Below, piece by piece: positions 1 to 9,171 of a DNA stretch of 21,344 nt; position 1 is the stretch's first letter, and the number at the start of each line of letters is the position of its first letter. Under the pieces are notes generated by a model, which saw only the letters and a list, made by a program, of their open reading frames with translations, was not told the origin of the DNA and ran no database searches. The DNA is from Bog-756 sp043784065 (GTDB lineage: Bacteria; Actinomycetota; Acidimicrobiia; Acidimicrobiales; RAAP-2): contig JAYVYR010000041.1 in the NCBI GenBank assembly GCA_043784065.1, positions 1 to 21,344 on the forward strand. The letters run 5' to 3'. A program made the translations under genes and the position numbers.

Positions 1-1
1 G

Positions 2-352
2 TCGGAGCCGTGGTTGCCGCCGGGGCCGACGAGCCGTACCGGGGCACTCTCTGACAACCAGCACCCGCAGTTCAACATGCCGGGTCCGGTCACGGTTCCT
101 TCCGGCGAGTACTTCGTGATGGGTGACAATCGCACCGATTCAGAGGACAGCAGGTACTTCGGGCCCATCCCGCAGTCGCTCATCGTGGGCCGGTCCGTTG
201 CTGTGGTCTGGCCGATCAGTCACGCCAGGGGCATACGGTTTGCTCTGGTGGTGACCGGACTCGGGTTGGTGGTTCTGCTCGGTTTCTTTGGAGTCCAACG
301 CCTCCGTGAGTCCCGTCACGGTGAGAACGATCCCGCTGCACCTGGCGACTAG
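2..352 (+). CDS. lepB: Signal peptidase I, C-terminal part (5' end outside window)
   Basis: This is the end of a type I signal peptidase, which removes signal peptides from exported proteins on the outer face of the membrane. The frame is open from the window edge to a TAG at 350-352. The run EYFVMGDNRTDSEDSRYFGP (bases about 107-166) is the conserved last box of the family, with the GDN-S-DSR-FGPIP signature. The catalytic serine and lysine must lie upstream of the window. A hydrophobic stretch follows (IRFALVVTGLGLVVLLGFF), so this protein has an extra C-terminal membrane helix, then a short polar tail. It sits just before the tat genes, so the window opens with a protein-export cluster. 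Identification is firm; length and start are unknown. Confidence 0.93.
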   Translation, partial: SEPWLPPGPTSRTGALSDNQHPQFNMPGPVTVPSGEYFVMGDNRTDSEDSRYFGPIPQSLIVGRSVAVVWPISHARGIRFALVVTGLGLVVLLGFFGVQRLRESRHGENDPAAPGD

Positions 353-402
353 GCCTTCCCTGCCGTACCTCCGGCCCCACGTGCATGCCCCCACGCCCCC
401 GG

Positions 403-408
403 TAGACT
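403..408 (+). promoter_or_regulatory. -10 element TAGACT, leaderless arrangement before tatB
   Basis: TAGACT lies exactly six bases before the GTG at 415, so transcription would be expected to begin at or next to the start codon. No Shine-Dalgarno sequence is visible, which fits a leaderless message. No good -35 hexamer is seen. The same spacing recurs at four other genes in this window. Confidence 0.5.
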
Positions 409-414
409 CACTGT

Positions 415-882
415 GTGCCTTTCTTGAGTCCGGCCAAGCTTCTGGTCGTCCTGCTGGTGGCCGTCATCGTCCTCGGTCCCGACAAGTTGCCCAAGGTGGC
501 GCGCCAGATCGGGACCCTGTGGGGCGACTTCCGACGGCTGCGCGAGCGACTCGAGACTGACGTCCGGGGCAACTTTCCGGATCTGCCCTCCACGGAGAAG
601 ATCTCGCAGGCTGTGCGTTCGCCGCTCACCTTCCTCGACTCGCTGGCCGATACGCACGATGCCAGTAACGAGGCGAACAAGCCACCTCCAGCCACTGAAC
701 GACCACCGGACCCGACTGGCGACGGCGTACAGATCCCGGGGAGCGCCAATCAGGCCAACGGCGTGGTGGTTGCCGGCGAGTCCGCCTCCATTCCTGGCAT
801 AACCGTCAGCGACCCGCAGGGCACGGTCCACGCCGTGCGGGGCGGCGTCGGGCCCATGCCCGACGACCCCTCGATGAATTGA
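415..882 (+). CDS. tatB: Sec-independent translocase subunit TatB-like (TatA/B family)
   Basis: This is a TatA/TatB-family protein of 155 residues. It has one N-terminal membrane helix (residues about 7-21, LLVVLLVAVIVLG), the family hinge motif LGPDKLPKVARQIG, and an amphipathic helix (about 27-55). A long, Pro/Thr/Gly-rich, probably disordered tail follows. The length and tail suit a TatB-type subunit better than a short TatA. TatB receives twin-arginine signal peptides together with TatC at the cytoplasmic membrane. The GTG start at 415 is chosen because a -10 hexamer lies six bases upstream and the family N-terminus begins there. tatC follows 43 bases downstream. Whether it works as TatA, TatB or both cannot be told from sequence alone. 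A dedicated TatA is not in the window. Confidence 0.85.
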   Translation: MPFLSPAKLLVVLLVAVIVLGPDKLPKVARQIGTLWGDFRRLRERLETDVRGNFPDLPSTEKISQAVRSPLTFLDSLADTHDASNEANKPPPATERPPDPTGDGVQIPGSANQANGVVVAGESASIPGITVSDPQGTVHAVRGGVGPMPDDPSMN

Positions 883-925
883 CAACTGTCATGGCCAGCC
901 CGGACCGGGTCGGAGCGCGCTGACG

Positions 926-1681
926 GTGGCCATCTCATTGAAGCGCCGTGCGGAAAAGCCGGCCCCGGACTCGATGACCCTGGTTGAGCACCTGACCGAG
1001 CTGCGGCGCCGGGTGCTCATTTCGGTGGCTGCCTTTTTGGTCATGGCCGTGGTGGCTTTTCTGGCTTACCCGTGGATCCTTGATGTCCTCAAGCACCCCT
1101 ACTGCCAGGTGACGCCGTCCCACTGTGGATTCTACGTGACCGGCCCGCTCGATGGTCTGGCCCTGCGGGTGAAGATCGCCGCTTACGGGGGGATCTTCCT
1201 GGCCTCTCCGATCTGGCTGTGGGAGCTGTGGCGATTCATCACGCCCGGGCTCAACCCGAAGGAGAAGCGCTACGCCGTCCCGTTCATCGTGGCCACAATC
1301 GGCCTGTTCACCCTGGGAGCGGCTGTCGCCTATCTGATCTTTCCCCACGCCCTGCAGTGGCTCGACTCCATCGGCGGGCCATCCCTTACGCAGATCCTCG
1401 ACCCGATCAAGTACCTGAGCCTCATCACGTTGCTGATGGTGGCCTTCGGGGTGACCTTCGAATTCCCGGTCCTGCTGGTCTCGCTCGAACTGGCCGGGGT
1501 GCTGTCGCCCCAGCAGCTCGGATCGTGGCGGCGGTGGGCCATCGTCGGCATCGTGGTCCTGTCCGGTGTGATCACTCCGAGCTCCGACCCGTTCTCCATG
1601 TTGGCCATGGCCGTGCCGCTCTACCTTTTCTACGAACTCTCGATCGTCATCGGCAAGATCTTCCGACGATCTACTGGGTGA
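926..1681 (+). CDS. tatC: Sec-independent protein translocase TatC
   Basis: TatC is the polytopic receptor that binds twin-arginine signal peptides and builds the translocation site for folded proteins. The 251-residue product has the usual family length. It has an N-terminal MTLVEHLTELRRRV segment (the cytoplasmic signal-binding region), six hydrophobic helices, the conserved FITPGLNPKEKRY loop, and the FGVTFEFPV segment with its conserved glutamate. The GTG at 926 gives a short Lys/Arg-rich N-terminus. No strong ribosome binding site precedes it, so it probably depends on transcription from the tatB promoter. Its TGA overlaps the GTG of the helicase gene by four bases, which implies translational coupling. 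A probable Tat substrate, the amine oxidase at 10969-12438, is encoded in the same window. Confidence 0.96.
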   Translation: MAISLKRRAEKPAPDSMTLVEHLTELRRRVLISVAAFLVMAVVAFLAYPWILDVLKHPYCQVTPSHCGFYVTGPLDGLALRVKIAAYGGIFLASPIWLWELWRFITPGLNPKEKRYAVPFIVATIGLFTLGAAVAYLIFPHALQWLDSIGGPSLTQILDPIKYLSLITLLMVAFGVTFEFPVLLVSLELAGVLSPQQLGSWRRWAIVGIVVLSGVITPSSDPFSMLAMAVPLYLFYELSIVIGKIFRRSTG

Positions 1682-3732
1682 GTTCCACCGACGCCCGACC
1701 GGGTCCCGGGTCCGACGAGGGGCCGCGGCAGGGTTTCGAACGCAGCATCGGGTTCACCCTCGACAAGTTCCAGCACCAGGCGATGGACGCGATCGACCGG
1801 GGCGAGTCCGTACTCGTAAGTGCCCCGACGGGTTCGGGCAAGACCTTGGTGGCCGATTACGCCGTGGCCCGGGCCCTCGAGGCCGGAGGCAAAGCCTTCT
1901 ACACGACACCGATCAAGGCGCTGTCCAACCAGAAGTTCGCCGAATTGGGTGTCCGCTACGGCGCCGACCGGGTCGGTCTGCTCACCGGCGATGTCTCCCA
2001 CAATCCAAGTGCTCCGATCGTCGTCATGACTACCGAGGTCCTGCGCAACATGCTGTTCGCCAGGTCGTCGCTCCTCGATGACCTGCATGTGGTCGTCCTC
2101 GACGAGGTCCACTATCTCCAGGACCCCTACAGGGGCTCGGTTTGGGAGGAGATCCTGGTCCTTACCCCGCCTGGAGTGATCTTCGTCAGCCTGTCGGCCA
2201 CGGTCAACAATGCCAAGGAATTCGGCGCTTGGTTGACCTCGGTCCGGGGCACCACTCGGGTGGTCGTCGAGACCCACCGCCCGGTCACCCTCCATCACCA
2301 CTACGCCGTGGCCGAGCGGGGTCGGGACGGGGTATCGGTGCTGCCGCTGCTGCGCGATGGCGCCCCCAATCCGGCCGGGCTGAAACTCGACGACCGGCGG
2401 AAGCGTTCGAGCCACCAGCGGTTTCGCGCCCCCCGGCGCACCGAAGTGGTCGACTACCTGAAGGACGCCGGCATGCTGCCGGCCATCACGTTCATCTTCT
2501 CGCGGGCGGCATGCGATGACGCCACCCGACAAGTGGTGACCGAGGGGGTGCGGCTGACCTCCGACGAGGAACGGGTCCGCATACGGGCCCTGGTCGAATC
2601 CTCGGTCGAGCGGCTGAGCGACGACGAACTGCGGACCTTAGGGTACGGGCAGTGGTCTGCGGCGCTCGAGGCCGGGGTGGCGCCCCACCACGCCGGGTTG
2701 GTTCCGGCGTTCCGACAGGCCGTCGAGCGGTGCTTCTCCGAAGGCTTGCTGAAGGTGGTGTTCGCCACGGAAACCCTGGCGCTGGGCATCAACATGCCGG
2801 CCCGTACCGTGGTGGTCGAACGGTTCGCCAAGTTCCGGGGTTCCGATACTTCGGCTCTGACCTCGGGGGAGTACCAGCAGTTGACCGGTAGGGCTGGCCG
2901 ACGAGGCATCGACACCGTGGGCCATGCGTTCGTGTTGTGGAACCAGGCCGCCACCTTCGGCCTGGTGGCCCGCACCGCGGTGGCACCCCCGCCCGACCTC
3001 GTGTCCTCGTTCCACCCGACCTACAACCTGGCCGTCAACCTGGTCCGGCGCTGGAGCCGCCAGGAGGCCCAGGGTCTGCTCGAGTCCTCCTACGGGCAGT
3101 GGCAGGCCCCGCCCGGCTCCGAGTCACTTGTGGCCCAGTTGGATCGGCGGCTGGCCATCCTGGGCGATCGACGGTTTGTCGACGGCTGGGCGCTCACTGA
3201 GGACGGTCTGCGGCTGGCCGGGATCTACCACGAGTCAGATCTGCTGGTCGCCGAGATCCTCCGGGCCGGGCTCTTCGACGATCTGGAGCCGGCCCACCTG
3301 GCCGGGGTGGCGTCGGCGCTGACATTCGAGGCCCGGCGAGCTGGTGACGACCCGCCGGTACCCCGCCAGGCCGGGGTGGTCGAGCGGCTGGCCGCAATTG
3401 ATGTCCTGGCGGCCGGTCTGCGGGCCGACGAGCGCCGCGTCGGCCTTCGACGCACCCGCGGGCCTGATGGCGGCCTGGCCCGCTCTGTGGTGGCGTGGGC
3501 GTCGGGCGGGACCCTCGACAGCGTGCTGCGGGATGCTGAGGTGGCTCCGGGCGACTTCGTCCGCAACGTCCGACAGGTCATCGACCTGGTCCGCCAATTG
3601 GGCCAGGTGGCTGAGTCGGCCGCCACCCGGACCAGCGCCGAGCTTGCCGTGGCCCTGTTGCGGCGGGGGGTGGTCGGCGCCGACGACCCGGCCGTCCTGG
3701 GGTCCGCGCTTGACGACCCGTCTCCGTCCTAG
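1678..3732 (+). CDS. helY: Ski2-like DEAD/DEAH-box helicase (HelY type)
   Basis: This is a superfamily 2 RNA/DNA helicase of 684 residues. The motifs are in order: I APTGSGKT (49-56), Ia region TTPIKALSNQKF, II DEVH (142-145), III SAT (173-175), an ATETLALGINMPARTVV block (IV/V region), and VI QLTGRAGRRG (401-410). The DEVH box and the long C-terminal helical part place it with Ski2/Mtr4/HelY enzymes, which unwind structured RNA during turnover. Mycobacterial HelY also follows tatC, so gene order supports the name. That protein is about 900 residues, so this one is shorter, mainly after the helicase core. The GTG start at 1678 overlaps the tatC stop (GTGA). The open frame continues further 5', but that part lies inside tatC and is not credible coding. 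The substrate is unknown. Confidence 0.9.
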   Translation: MSSTDARPGPGSDEGPRQGFERSIGFTLDKFQHQAMDAIDRGESVLVSAPTGSGKTLVADYAVARALEAGGKAFYTTPIKALSNQKFAELGVRYGADRVGLLTGDVSHNPSAPIVVMTTEVLRNMLFARSSLLDDLHVVVLDEVHYLQDPYRGSVWEEILVLTPPGVIFVSLSATVNNAKEFGAWLTSVRGTTRVVVETHRPVTLHHHYAVAERGRDGVSVLPLLRDGAPNPAGLKLDDRRKRSSHQRFRAPRRTEVVDYLKDAGMLPAITFIFSRAACDDATRQVVTEGVRLTSDEERVRIRALVESSVERLSDDELRTLGYGQWSAALEAGVAPHHAGLVPAFRQAVERCFSEGLLKVVFATETLALGINMPARTVVVERFAKFRGSDTSALTSGEYQQLTGRAGRRGIDTVGHAFVLWNQAATFGLVARTAVAPPPDLVSSFHPTYNLAVNLVRRWSRQEAQGLLESSYGQWQAPPGSESLVAQLDRRLAILGDRRFVDGWALTEDGLRLAGIYHESDLLVAEILRAGLFDDLEPAHLAGVASALTFEARRAGDDPPVPRQAGVVERLAAIDVLAAGLRADERRVGLRRTRGPDGGLARSVVAWASGGTLDSVLRDAEVAPGDFVRNVRQVIDLVRQLGQVAESAATRTSAELAVALLRRGVVGADDPAVLGSALDDPSPS

Positions 3733-3744
3733 TGTCTACAAGGC

Positions 3745-5403
<1,659 letters not shown>

Positions 5404-5950
5404 ACTGGGATGTTTTGTAAAGTCCCTGCTCACAGTGCATCAAAGTCATTTGACGGGCTACCCGTTCCATGGCGTAGGGTGCCGACAGTCCCAGTCGCCC
5501 CGAGGCATGCTATCTACGGTTACGACCGAATGTTGCAGGCTCCGGGGGGGGATGCTGTGAGAGGCGGAGGAAGGTCCAAGGGGTCGAGTAGAAAACACAT
5601 CCCCGAGGCCGTCGGCGTGAGCCGGAGGTAGCGGGGCTGTGGCGCCAAAGATCCCTTGGGCCCGCCCGCCTAGTCCACCCGTGGAGTGCAGGTCGGGCGC
5701 ACAGGCACGTCGCACGGCAGCCCCAGACCTCCAAAAGTCGGGGATGGCGGGCGGATCGGGAGCGGGCGGGGACTGCCGTTCGTCGGATGCACCACGTGGC
5801 CGCCCATTCCTGGCATGATCCCCACGCACGAGCGCTGTGCAACGGAACTCGCATCCGGGGGGTGGCCGTCCTGGACATGGCGATCGAACGGACCACGGGG
5901 CCGTCTATGCTCCCGGCCAACTCACGACCGAAAGATCGAACACCACGCAC
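5404..5950 (+). other. 547-base stretch without a recognisable gene; possible structured RNA or leader
   Basis: No reading frame here resembles a protein I know. Just after thyX lies TTGACG (5450-5455) with TAGGGT 19 bases on (5475-5480), a possible but long-spaced promoter. Downstream, about 5537-5765 is rich in pairing segments. CTCCGG near 5538 can pair with CCGGAG near 5622, GGGGATG with CATCCCC, CGGC-GTGA-GCCG forms a GNRA-loop hairpin near 5612-5623, GGGGCTG (5633-5639) can pair with CAGCCCC (5718-5724), and CCGCCCGCC (5662-5670) with GGCGGGCGG (5746-5754). GC-rich DNA pairs easily, so this is weak. It does not match RNase P RNA, tmRNA, SRP RNA or any riboswitch I can name. Confidence 0.25.
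5906..5911 (+). promoter_or_regulatory. Possible -10 element TATGCT before the DUF4193 gene
   Basis: TATGCT is a good actinobacterial -10 hexamer and lies 39 bases before the ATG at 5951, giving a leader of roughly 30 bases. TCGAAC 17 bases upstream is at best a poor -35. The call rests on the hexamer and its position alone. Confidence 0.35.
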
Positions 5951-6418
5951 ATGGCAGAAGACATTGACGAAGTCGAGGCACCCGACGAGCTCATCGAGGC
6001 TGACCTCGACGAGCTGGCCGATGACGACGACCTGATTGCCGACGACCCCCTGGGCTTGGACGACGGTGACCCCGTCGCTGTCATCGAGGTCGACGTAGCT
6101 ATCGAAGAAGACGTGCCGGCCGGCACTACCAAGGCGGTGGCCAAGGCTGCCGGTGAGGAACCGGAGGAAGAAGAAGAAGAAGAGCCTGACGACGAGGACG
6201 TTGAGGCAAGTCTCGACACCATTCTGAAGGAGCGTCTGGTCGTCGAGGAGGTCGAGGACGATGAGGAGACCCCTGAGCCCGAGGACCGCACCGGAGATGG
6301 CGTGGAACGGGTCCTGCCCAAACAGCCGGGGGAGTTCGTCTGCCGTTCCTGTTTCCTGGTGAAGCACGCCAACCAGCTTGCGGACAAGAAGAAAATGCTC
6401 TGCCGCGACTGCGTCTGA
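5951..6418 (+). CDS. DUF4193-family acidic protein with C-terminal zinc ribbon
   Basis: This is a 155-residue protein whose first 110 residues are dominated by Asp and Glu, including an unbroken run of seven Glu. It ends in a compact basic zinc ribbon, CRSCFLVKHANQL...LCRDC, with two CxxC pairs. The stretch RVLPKQPGEFVCRSCFLVKH matches the conserved end of the actinobacterial DUF4193 family, whose role is not known to me. The acidic arm could mimic nucleic acid or contact basic partners, which is inference. The ATG at 5951 is chosen because the family begins close to the acidic region; the frame is open further upstream, but that stretch is not family-like. The next gene starts 12 bases after the stop, so the two are probably co-transcribed. 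Confidence 0.8.
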   Translation: MAEDIDEVEAPDELIEADLDELADDDDLIADDPLGLDDGDPVAVIEVDVAIEEDVPAGTTKAVAKAAGEEPEEEEEEEPDDEDVEASLDTILKERLVVEEVEDDEETPEPEDRTGDGVERVLPKQPGEFVCRSCFLVKHANQLADKKKMLCRDCV

Positions 6419-6430
6419 AGGGAGCCGACC

Positions 6431-7099
6431 ATGGGTGACACCCCCGATGATGCGAACCACCTGAAGGCGGCTAGCAAGCTGACGGAGCGCGACGGAGCTC
6501 CGGAACGGCCGCTGAGCGAACGGTTCCTTGACTTATTCGTGTTCCTTCCGACCGGGCTGGTCGTCACCATGGCCGAAGAGTTGCCCCGCATGGCTGAACG
6601 GGGGCGTGAACGCCTCGGTGTGCAGGTCAACTCGGCCCGGGCGGTCGGACAATTTGCCGTCAAGGCAGGAACCTCGGAGCTGTTGAAGCGATCCGAGGGA
6701 CTCAAGCGCCCGGGCAACGCCCCGGCGGGCGGCCCCACCGGCCCATCAGTGACGACCCGCCGGACCGCCTCCGCCGGACCGAAGGCGCCGGCTGGGGGTG
6801 CCCCGCATCGCTTGCGCACCATTCCGTACCCGCCGGACCGGCTGGCGACGGCCACATCCGGCGATGCGCCGGAGGCAGCACCATCACCGGCACAGCCTCG
6901 TAAGATCGATGCTCACATCCCCGACGTGGCGTCGCTGGCCATACCCGGCTTCGACACATTGTCGGCCTCCCAAGTCGTCCAGCGCCTTGATGGGCTGAAC
7001 CGCACCGAACTGGTGGCCGCACGGGCCTATGAGACGTCGACGCGGGGTAGGCGTACCATCCTCAGCCGGGTCGACCAGTTGCTGGACCAGCGGTCCTGA
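6431..7099 (+). CDS. Uncharacterised protein with lipid-droplet-associated-protein-like C-terminus
   Basis: This is a 222-residue protein of unknown function. The N-terminal part contains an apolar segment (about 35-50, LDLFVFLPTGLVVTMAEELP) followed by helical sequence. The middle is Pro/Ala/Gly-rich and probably disordered. The C-terminal 50 residues (IPGFDTLSASQVVQRLDGLN, then a helix ending RVDQLL) resemble the conserved end of actinobacterial proteins annotated as lipid-droplet-associated, where a YDxLS segment is followed by paired helices. That similarity is from memory and moderate. AGGGAG lies 6-7 bases before the ATG at 6431, a good ribosome binding site. It follows the DUF4193 gene by 12 bases and precedes the GNAT gene by 34, which suggests one transcription unit. 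Confidence 0.6.
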   Translation: MGDTPDDANHLKAASKLTERDGAPERPLSERFLDLFVFLPTGLVVTMAEELPRMAERGRERLGVQVNSARAVGQFAVKAGTSELLKRSEGLKRPGNAPAGGPTGPSVTTRRTASAGPKAPAGGAPHRLRTIPYPPDRLATATSGDAPEAAPSPAQPRKIDAHIPDVASLAIPGFDTLSASQVVQRLDGLNRTELVAARAYETSTRGRRTILSRVDQLLDQRS

Positions 7100-7133
7100 G
7101 CCGGTTTTGGGCGACGGGCACACGGAAGTCGCG

Positions 7134-7616
7134 ATGGAGCAGGTCCGCGAGGCCTCGTTCGATGACCTCGACAGGATCAAGGAGTTGGCTGCCGATTTTG
7201 TGATCGATCGTGCCACTCGCCGAGGAGCCGACCTGACCCGCGCTGCAGATGGTGGGGTGCCGCCAGACCCCACAGGAGCGTCCCTGTCCCCCTATGTCAC
7301 CGAACCGAGCAGGACGGCACTGGTGGGCACCCTGGATGATTGGGTGGCCGCCGTAGCCCTGTGCAGGGTGGACGACGGAGGAGGGGAGCGACGCGGCGTC
7401 CTCGACGCGTGTTTCGTCGAGCCGGGGGCACGCGAGGTCGGTCTCGGCCACCTCCTGCTCGAGCGGTCCCTCGAGTGGTTTGCCGCACAAGGGTGTAGGG
7501 GCGTCGACGGCACTGCGTTTCCAGGCGATCGTATGGCGAAGAGCTTCTTCGAGTCGGCCGGATTCAAGGCCCGGTTGCTCGTGATGCATCTACCGATCGA
7601 CGGGCCGAACGACTGA
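7134..7616 (+). CDS. GNAT-family N-acetyltransferase
   Basis: This is a 160-residue protein with the GNAT fold signature. A beta strand ending LDACFVEPGAREVGLGHLLL contains the acetyl-CoA pyrophosphate-binding loop (R-E-V-G-L-G). A helix follows, then the strand-helix segment GTAFPGDRMAKSFFESAGFK, typical of the family's C-terminal part. The N-terminus (VREASFDDLDRIKELAADFV) is the usual first strand and helix. The substrate cannot be inferred. ATG 7134 is chosen because it begins just before this family N-terminus; an upstream ATG at 7029 would add 35 residues overlapping the previous gene. It is the third gene of the likely DUF4193 unit. It converges on the 437-residue gene of the opposite strand, 53 bases away. 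Confidence 0.82.
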   Translation: MEQVREASFDDLDRIKELAADFVIDRATRRGADLTRAADGGVPPDPTGASLSPYVTEPSRTALVGTLDDWVAAVALCRVDDGGGERRGVLDACFVEPGAREVGLGHLLLERSLEWFAAQGCRGVDGTAFPGDRMAKSFFESAGFKARLLVMHLPIDGPND

Positions 7617-7669
7617 GTGACCACTGTGGTTCGTCGAATTGCCCCAGGGCGGAGCCGATGGGTGTGGTG

Positions 7670-8983
7670 CTAGGAGGAGCGACGACCGGCTGGCCGGGCC
7701 GGCACGGGGCGACGGGGCCCCGGGGGAGGGGGAATCGGAATCCCGAGGAGGCGAGCCAGTTCGGGTACGTGTCCGGCGGCCTTGCGGGCCTCGGCCAGTA
7801 GCGACTCATCTGCCCCGGTAGGCAGTCCGACAGGCTTGACGGTGCGCCGCACCGGGCACTCGACCACGACCTCCAGGAGTGCCAGCCAGGCTTCCGGGGT
7901 GGCCTCGGCCGACATGGCCTGCCCAGCGGCGTCAGCCAGGCGTACAGCCAATTCTGCAGAGAGGCGGGCCGAGGGCTCGGGTGGGCGGATGGACGCCCGC
8001 ACGGCATCGACCACCCGGCTCTCATCGAGGGATGTGGTGATCCGCTCGACCCAGCGCTCGCGCAGCGCCGTCACCCGCTCGGTGAGGCTGGTCTTGAGAA
8101 AGGTGTGCATCTCGGCACCCTCAGCGTCGAGGGTGACCGTCGACGCTGATGCCACGATGGAACGTAGTTCGCGCAGTGGGGTGTCCTTCCCGGCGCTGCG
8201 GGCGACCGAGGCCCGGTCCTTCCAGGTGGCCAGATTGATGATCGGACGCAGTTCCTCGGCCATGGCCATCAGGGGCGCCTCAGTGACCTCGGGGCGTCCT
8301 TCGGACTTGGCCCGCGTGTTCTGCTCCTGGATGGCTTGGCGGACCGACGGAATGCCGCCCTTGATCAGCTGTTCGGCCACCGGGATCTGTTCAGGTCGGA
8401 GGTCGGCCAGCGCCGCGTTGCGGAAGACGGTGGAAGTGGCGGGTCGACGGTCACCGCGTTCGCCACGATCACGCCCGGCACTGTCGCGGCCGCCGGGACG
8501 GGCTGGTCCGGAACGGCGGGCGCCACCGGGGCCCCCCGATCCACCAGGACCCGGCGCACCGCCTTCACGAGGCTTGCTGTCGTCACGTGGGCTACGGGGG
8601 CCGCCGCCGCCCTCGGTACGTGGGCCACGTCCAGACGGCCGCCGCGCGCCGTCACGTCCTCCATCGCCGTAGTCGTCGCGGCGACGTTTTCCCTTGCCGG
8701 CCAGGACCACGTTGACGTCGGGGCCCTTCTGGGGCGTGCCGATGACATCGATCCGGTCGACCGGCTTGGGCACGCTCTTCCCCTTGAGGGCGAGCAGCGC
8801 AGTGACGGTGGTGCCGTCTAGCGTGGTCTCCACTTCGGCCCGCAGCACGGACCCCACCGTGGTGCCTGATGGGACCAGCTCCGCGGACACTGTGCCGCGG
8901 GGCTGCTTGGCCCCCGCGGCTCGCCACGTCCACGTGGTCTCGTCCGACTGACTGGTGAGTTCGACTTCGATTCGATGGCCCAT
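7670..8983 (-). CDS. Uncharacterised protein with beta-rich N-terminus, Arg/Gly-rich linker and helical C-terminus
   Basis: This is a 437-residue protein of unknown function in three parts. Residues 1-90 are predicted beta-rich (MGHRIEVELTSQSDETTWTW...) and include repeated Thr/Val strands like a small barrel. Residues about 97-183 form a low-complexity linker rich in Arg, Gly, Pro and Asp, resembling RGG-type RNA-binding segments. Residues 185-420 are helical (ALADLRPEQIPVAEQLIKGG and onward), and the end is Pro/Arg-rich. The composition suggests nucleic-acid or ribonucleoprotein contact, but this is inference. ATG 8983 is chosen because the sequence before it loses family-like character and a -10 hexamer lies ten bases upstream; the frame itself is open to 9094. 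It is divergent from the nitroreductase gene. Confidence 0.65.
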   Translation of the reverse strand: MGHRIEVELTSQSDETTWTWRAAGAKQPRGTVSAELVPSGTTVGSVLRAEVETTLDGTTVTALLALKGKSVPKPVDRIDVIGTPQKGPDVNVVLAGKGKRRRDDYGDGGRDGARRPSGRGPRTEGGGGPRSPRDDSKPREGGAPGPGGSGGPGGARRSGPARPGGRDSAGRDRGERGDRRPATSTVFRNAALADLRPEQIPVAEQLIKGGIPSVRQAIQEQNTRAKSEGRPEVTEAPLMAMAEELRPIINLATWKDRASVARSAGKDTPLRELRSIVASASTVTLDAEGAEMHTFLKTSLTERVTALRERWVERITTSLDESRVVDAVRASIRPPEPSARLSAELAVRLADAAGQAMSAEATPEAWLALLEVVVECPVRRTVKPVGLPTGADESLLAEARKAAGHVPELARLLGIPIPPPPGPRRPVPARPAGRRSS

Positions 8984-8993
8984 ACCGGGCGAC

Positions 8994-8999
8994 AGGCTA
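8994..8999 (-). promoter_or_regulatory. -10 element TAGCCT before the 437-residue protein gene
   Basis: Read on the minus strand, TAGCCT lies ten bases before the ATG at 8983, so a leader of only a few bases is expected. TTCGCG 18 bases further upstream could serve as a weak -35. No Shine-Dalgarno sequence is seen. Confidence 0.4.
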
Positions 9000-9063
9000 C
9001 TGCCGCAGACACCCTCGCGCGAACGGCTGTCTCCGTTCCCGTGGTGGCGACAGGTCCACAACG

Positions 9064-9101
9064 GGTCACAGCAGCGCTTCAACCTGGTCACCACTGGTCA
9101 C
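9064..9101. repeat. Three GGTCAC direct repeats in a divergent promoter region
   Basis: GGTCAC occurs at 9064-9069, 9086-9091 and 9096-9101. The last two are part of an 8-base repeat, CTGGTCAC, at 9084-9091 and 9094-9101, exactly ten bases (one helical turn) apart. The repeats lie between the divergent 437-residue gene and the nitroreductase gene, upstream of the latter's probable -10, as expected of an activator or repressor site. Confidence 0.4.
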
Positions 9102-9131
9102 GTCGGGGCCAGCAGATGGCGGTCGAACCTC

Positions 9132-9137
9132 TACGCT
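9132..9137 (+). promoter_or_regulatory. Possible -10 element TACGCT before the nitroreductase gene
   Basis: TACGCT lies 34 bases before the ATG at 9172 and four bases before an in-frame ATG at 9142. Transcription from it would begin near 9144, so the later ATG is the more likely start. No -35 hexamer is evident, which suits dependence on a protein bound at the GGTCAC repeats. Confidence 0.3.
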
Positions 9138-9171
9138 GGACATGTCGGCGACATGGAAAGGCACACACCCA

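Noticed and set aside
1219..1677. Upstream extension of the helicase frame to 1219
   Set aside because: It lies entirely inside tatC in another frame, and its sequence is not helicase-like. The GTG at 1678 overlaps the tatC stop and fits the family start.
5550..5600. RNase P or riboswitch signature in GAGGAAGGTCC
   Set aside because: Only one short block resembles RNase P RNA; none of the other conserved regions follow, and no riboswitch core I know matches.
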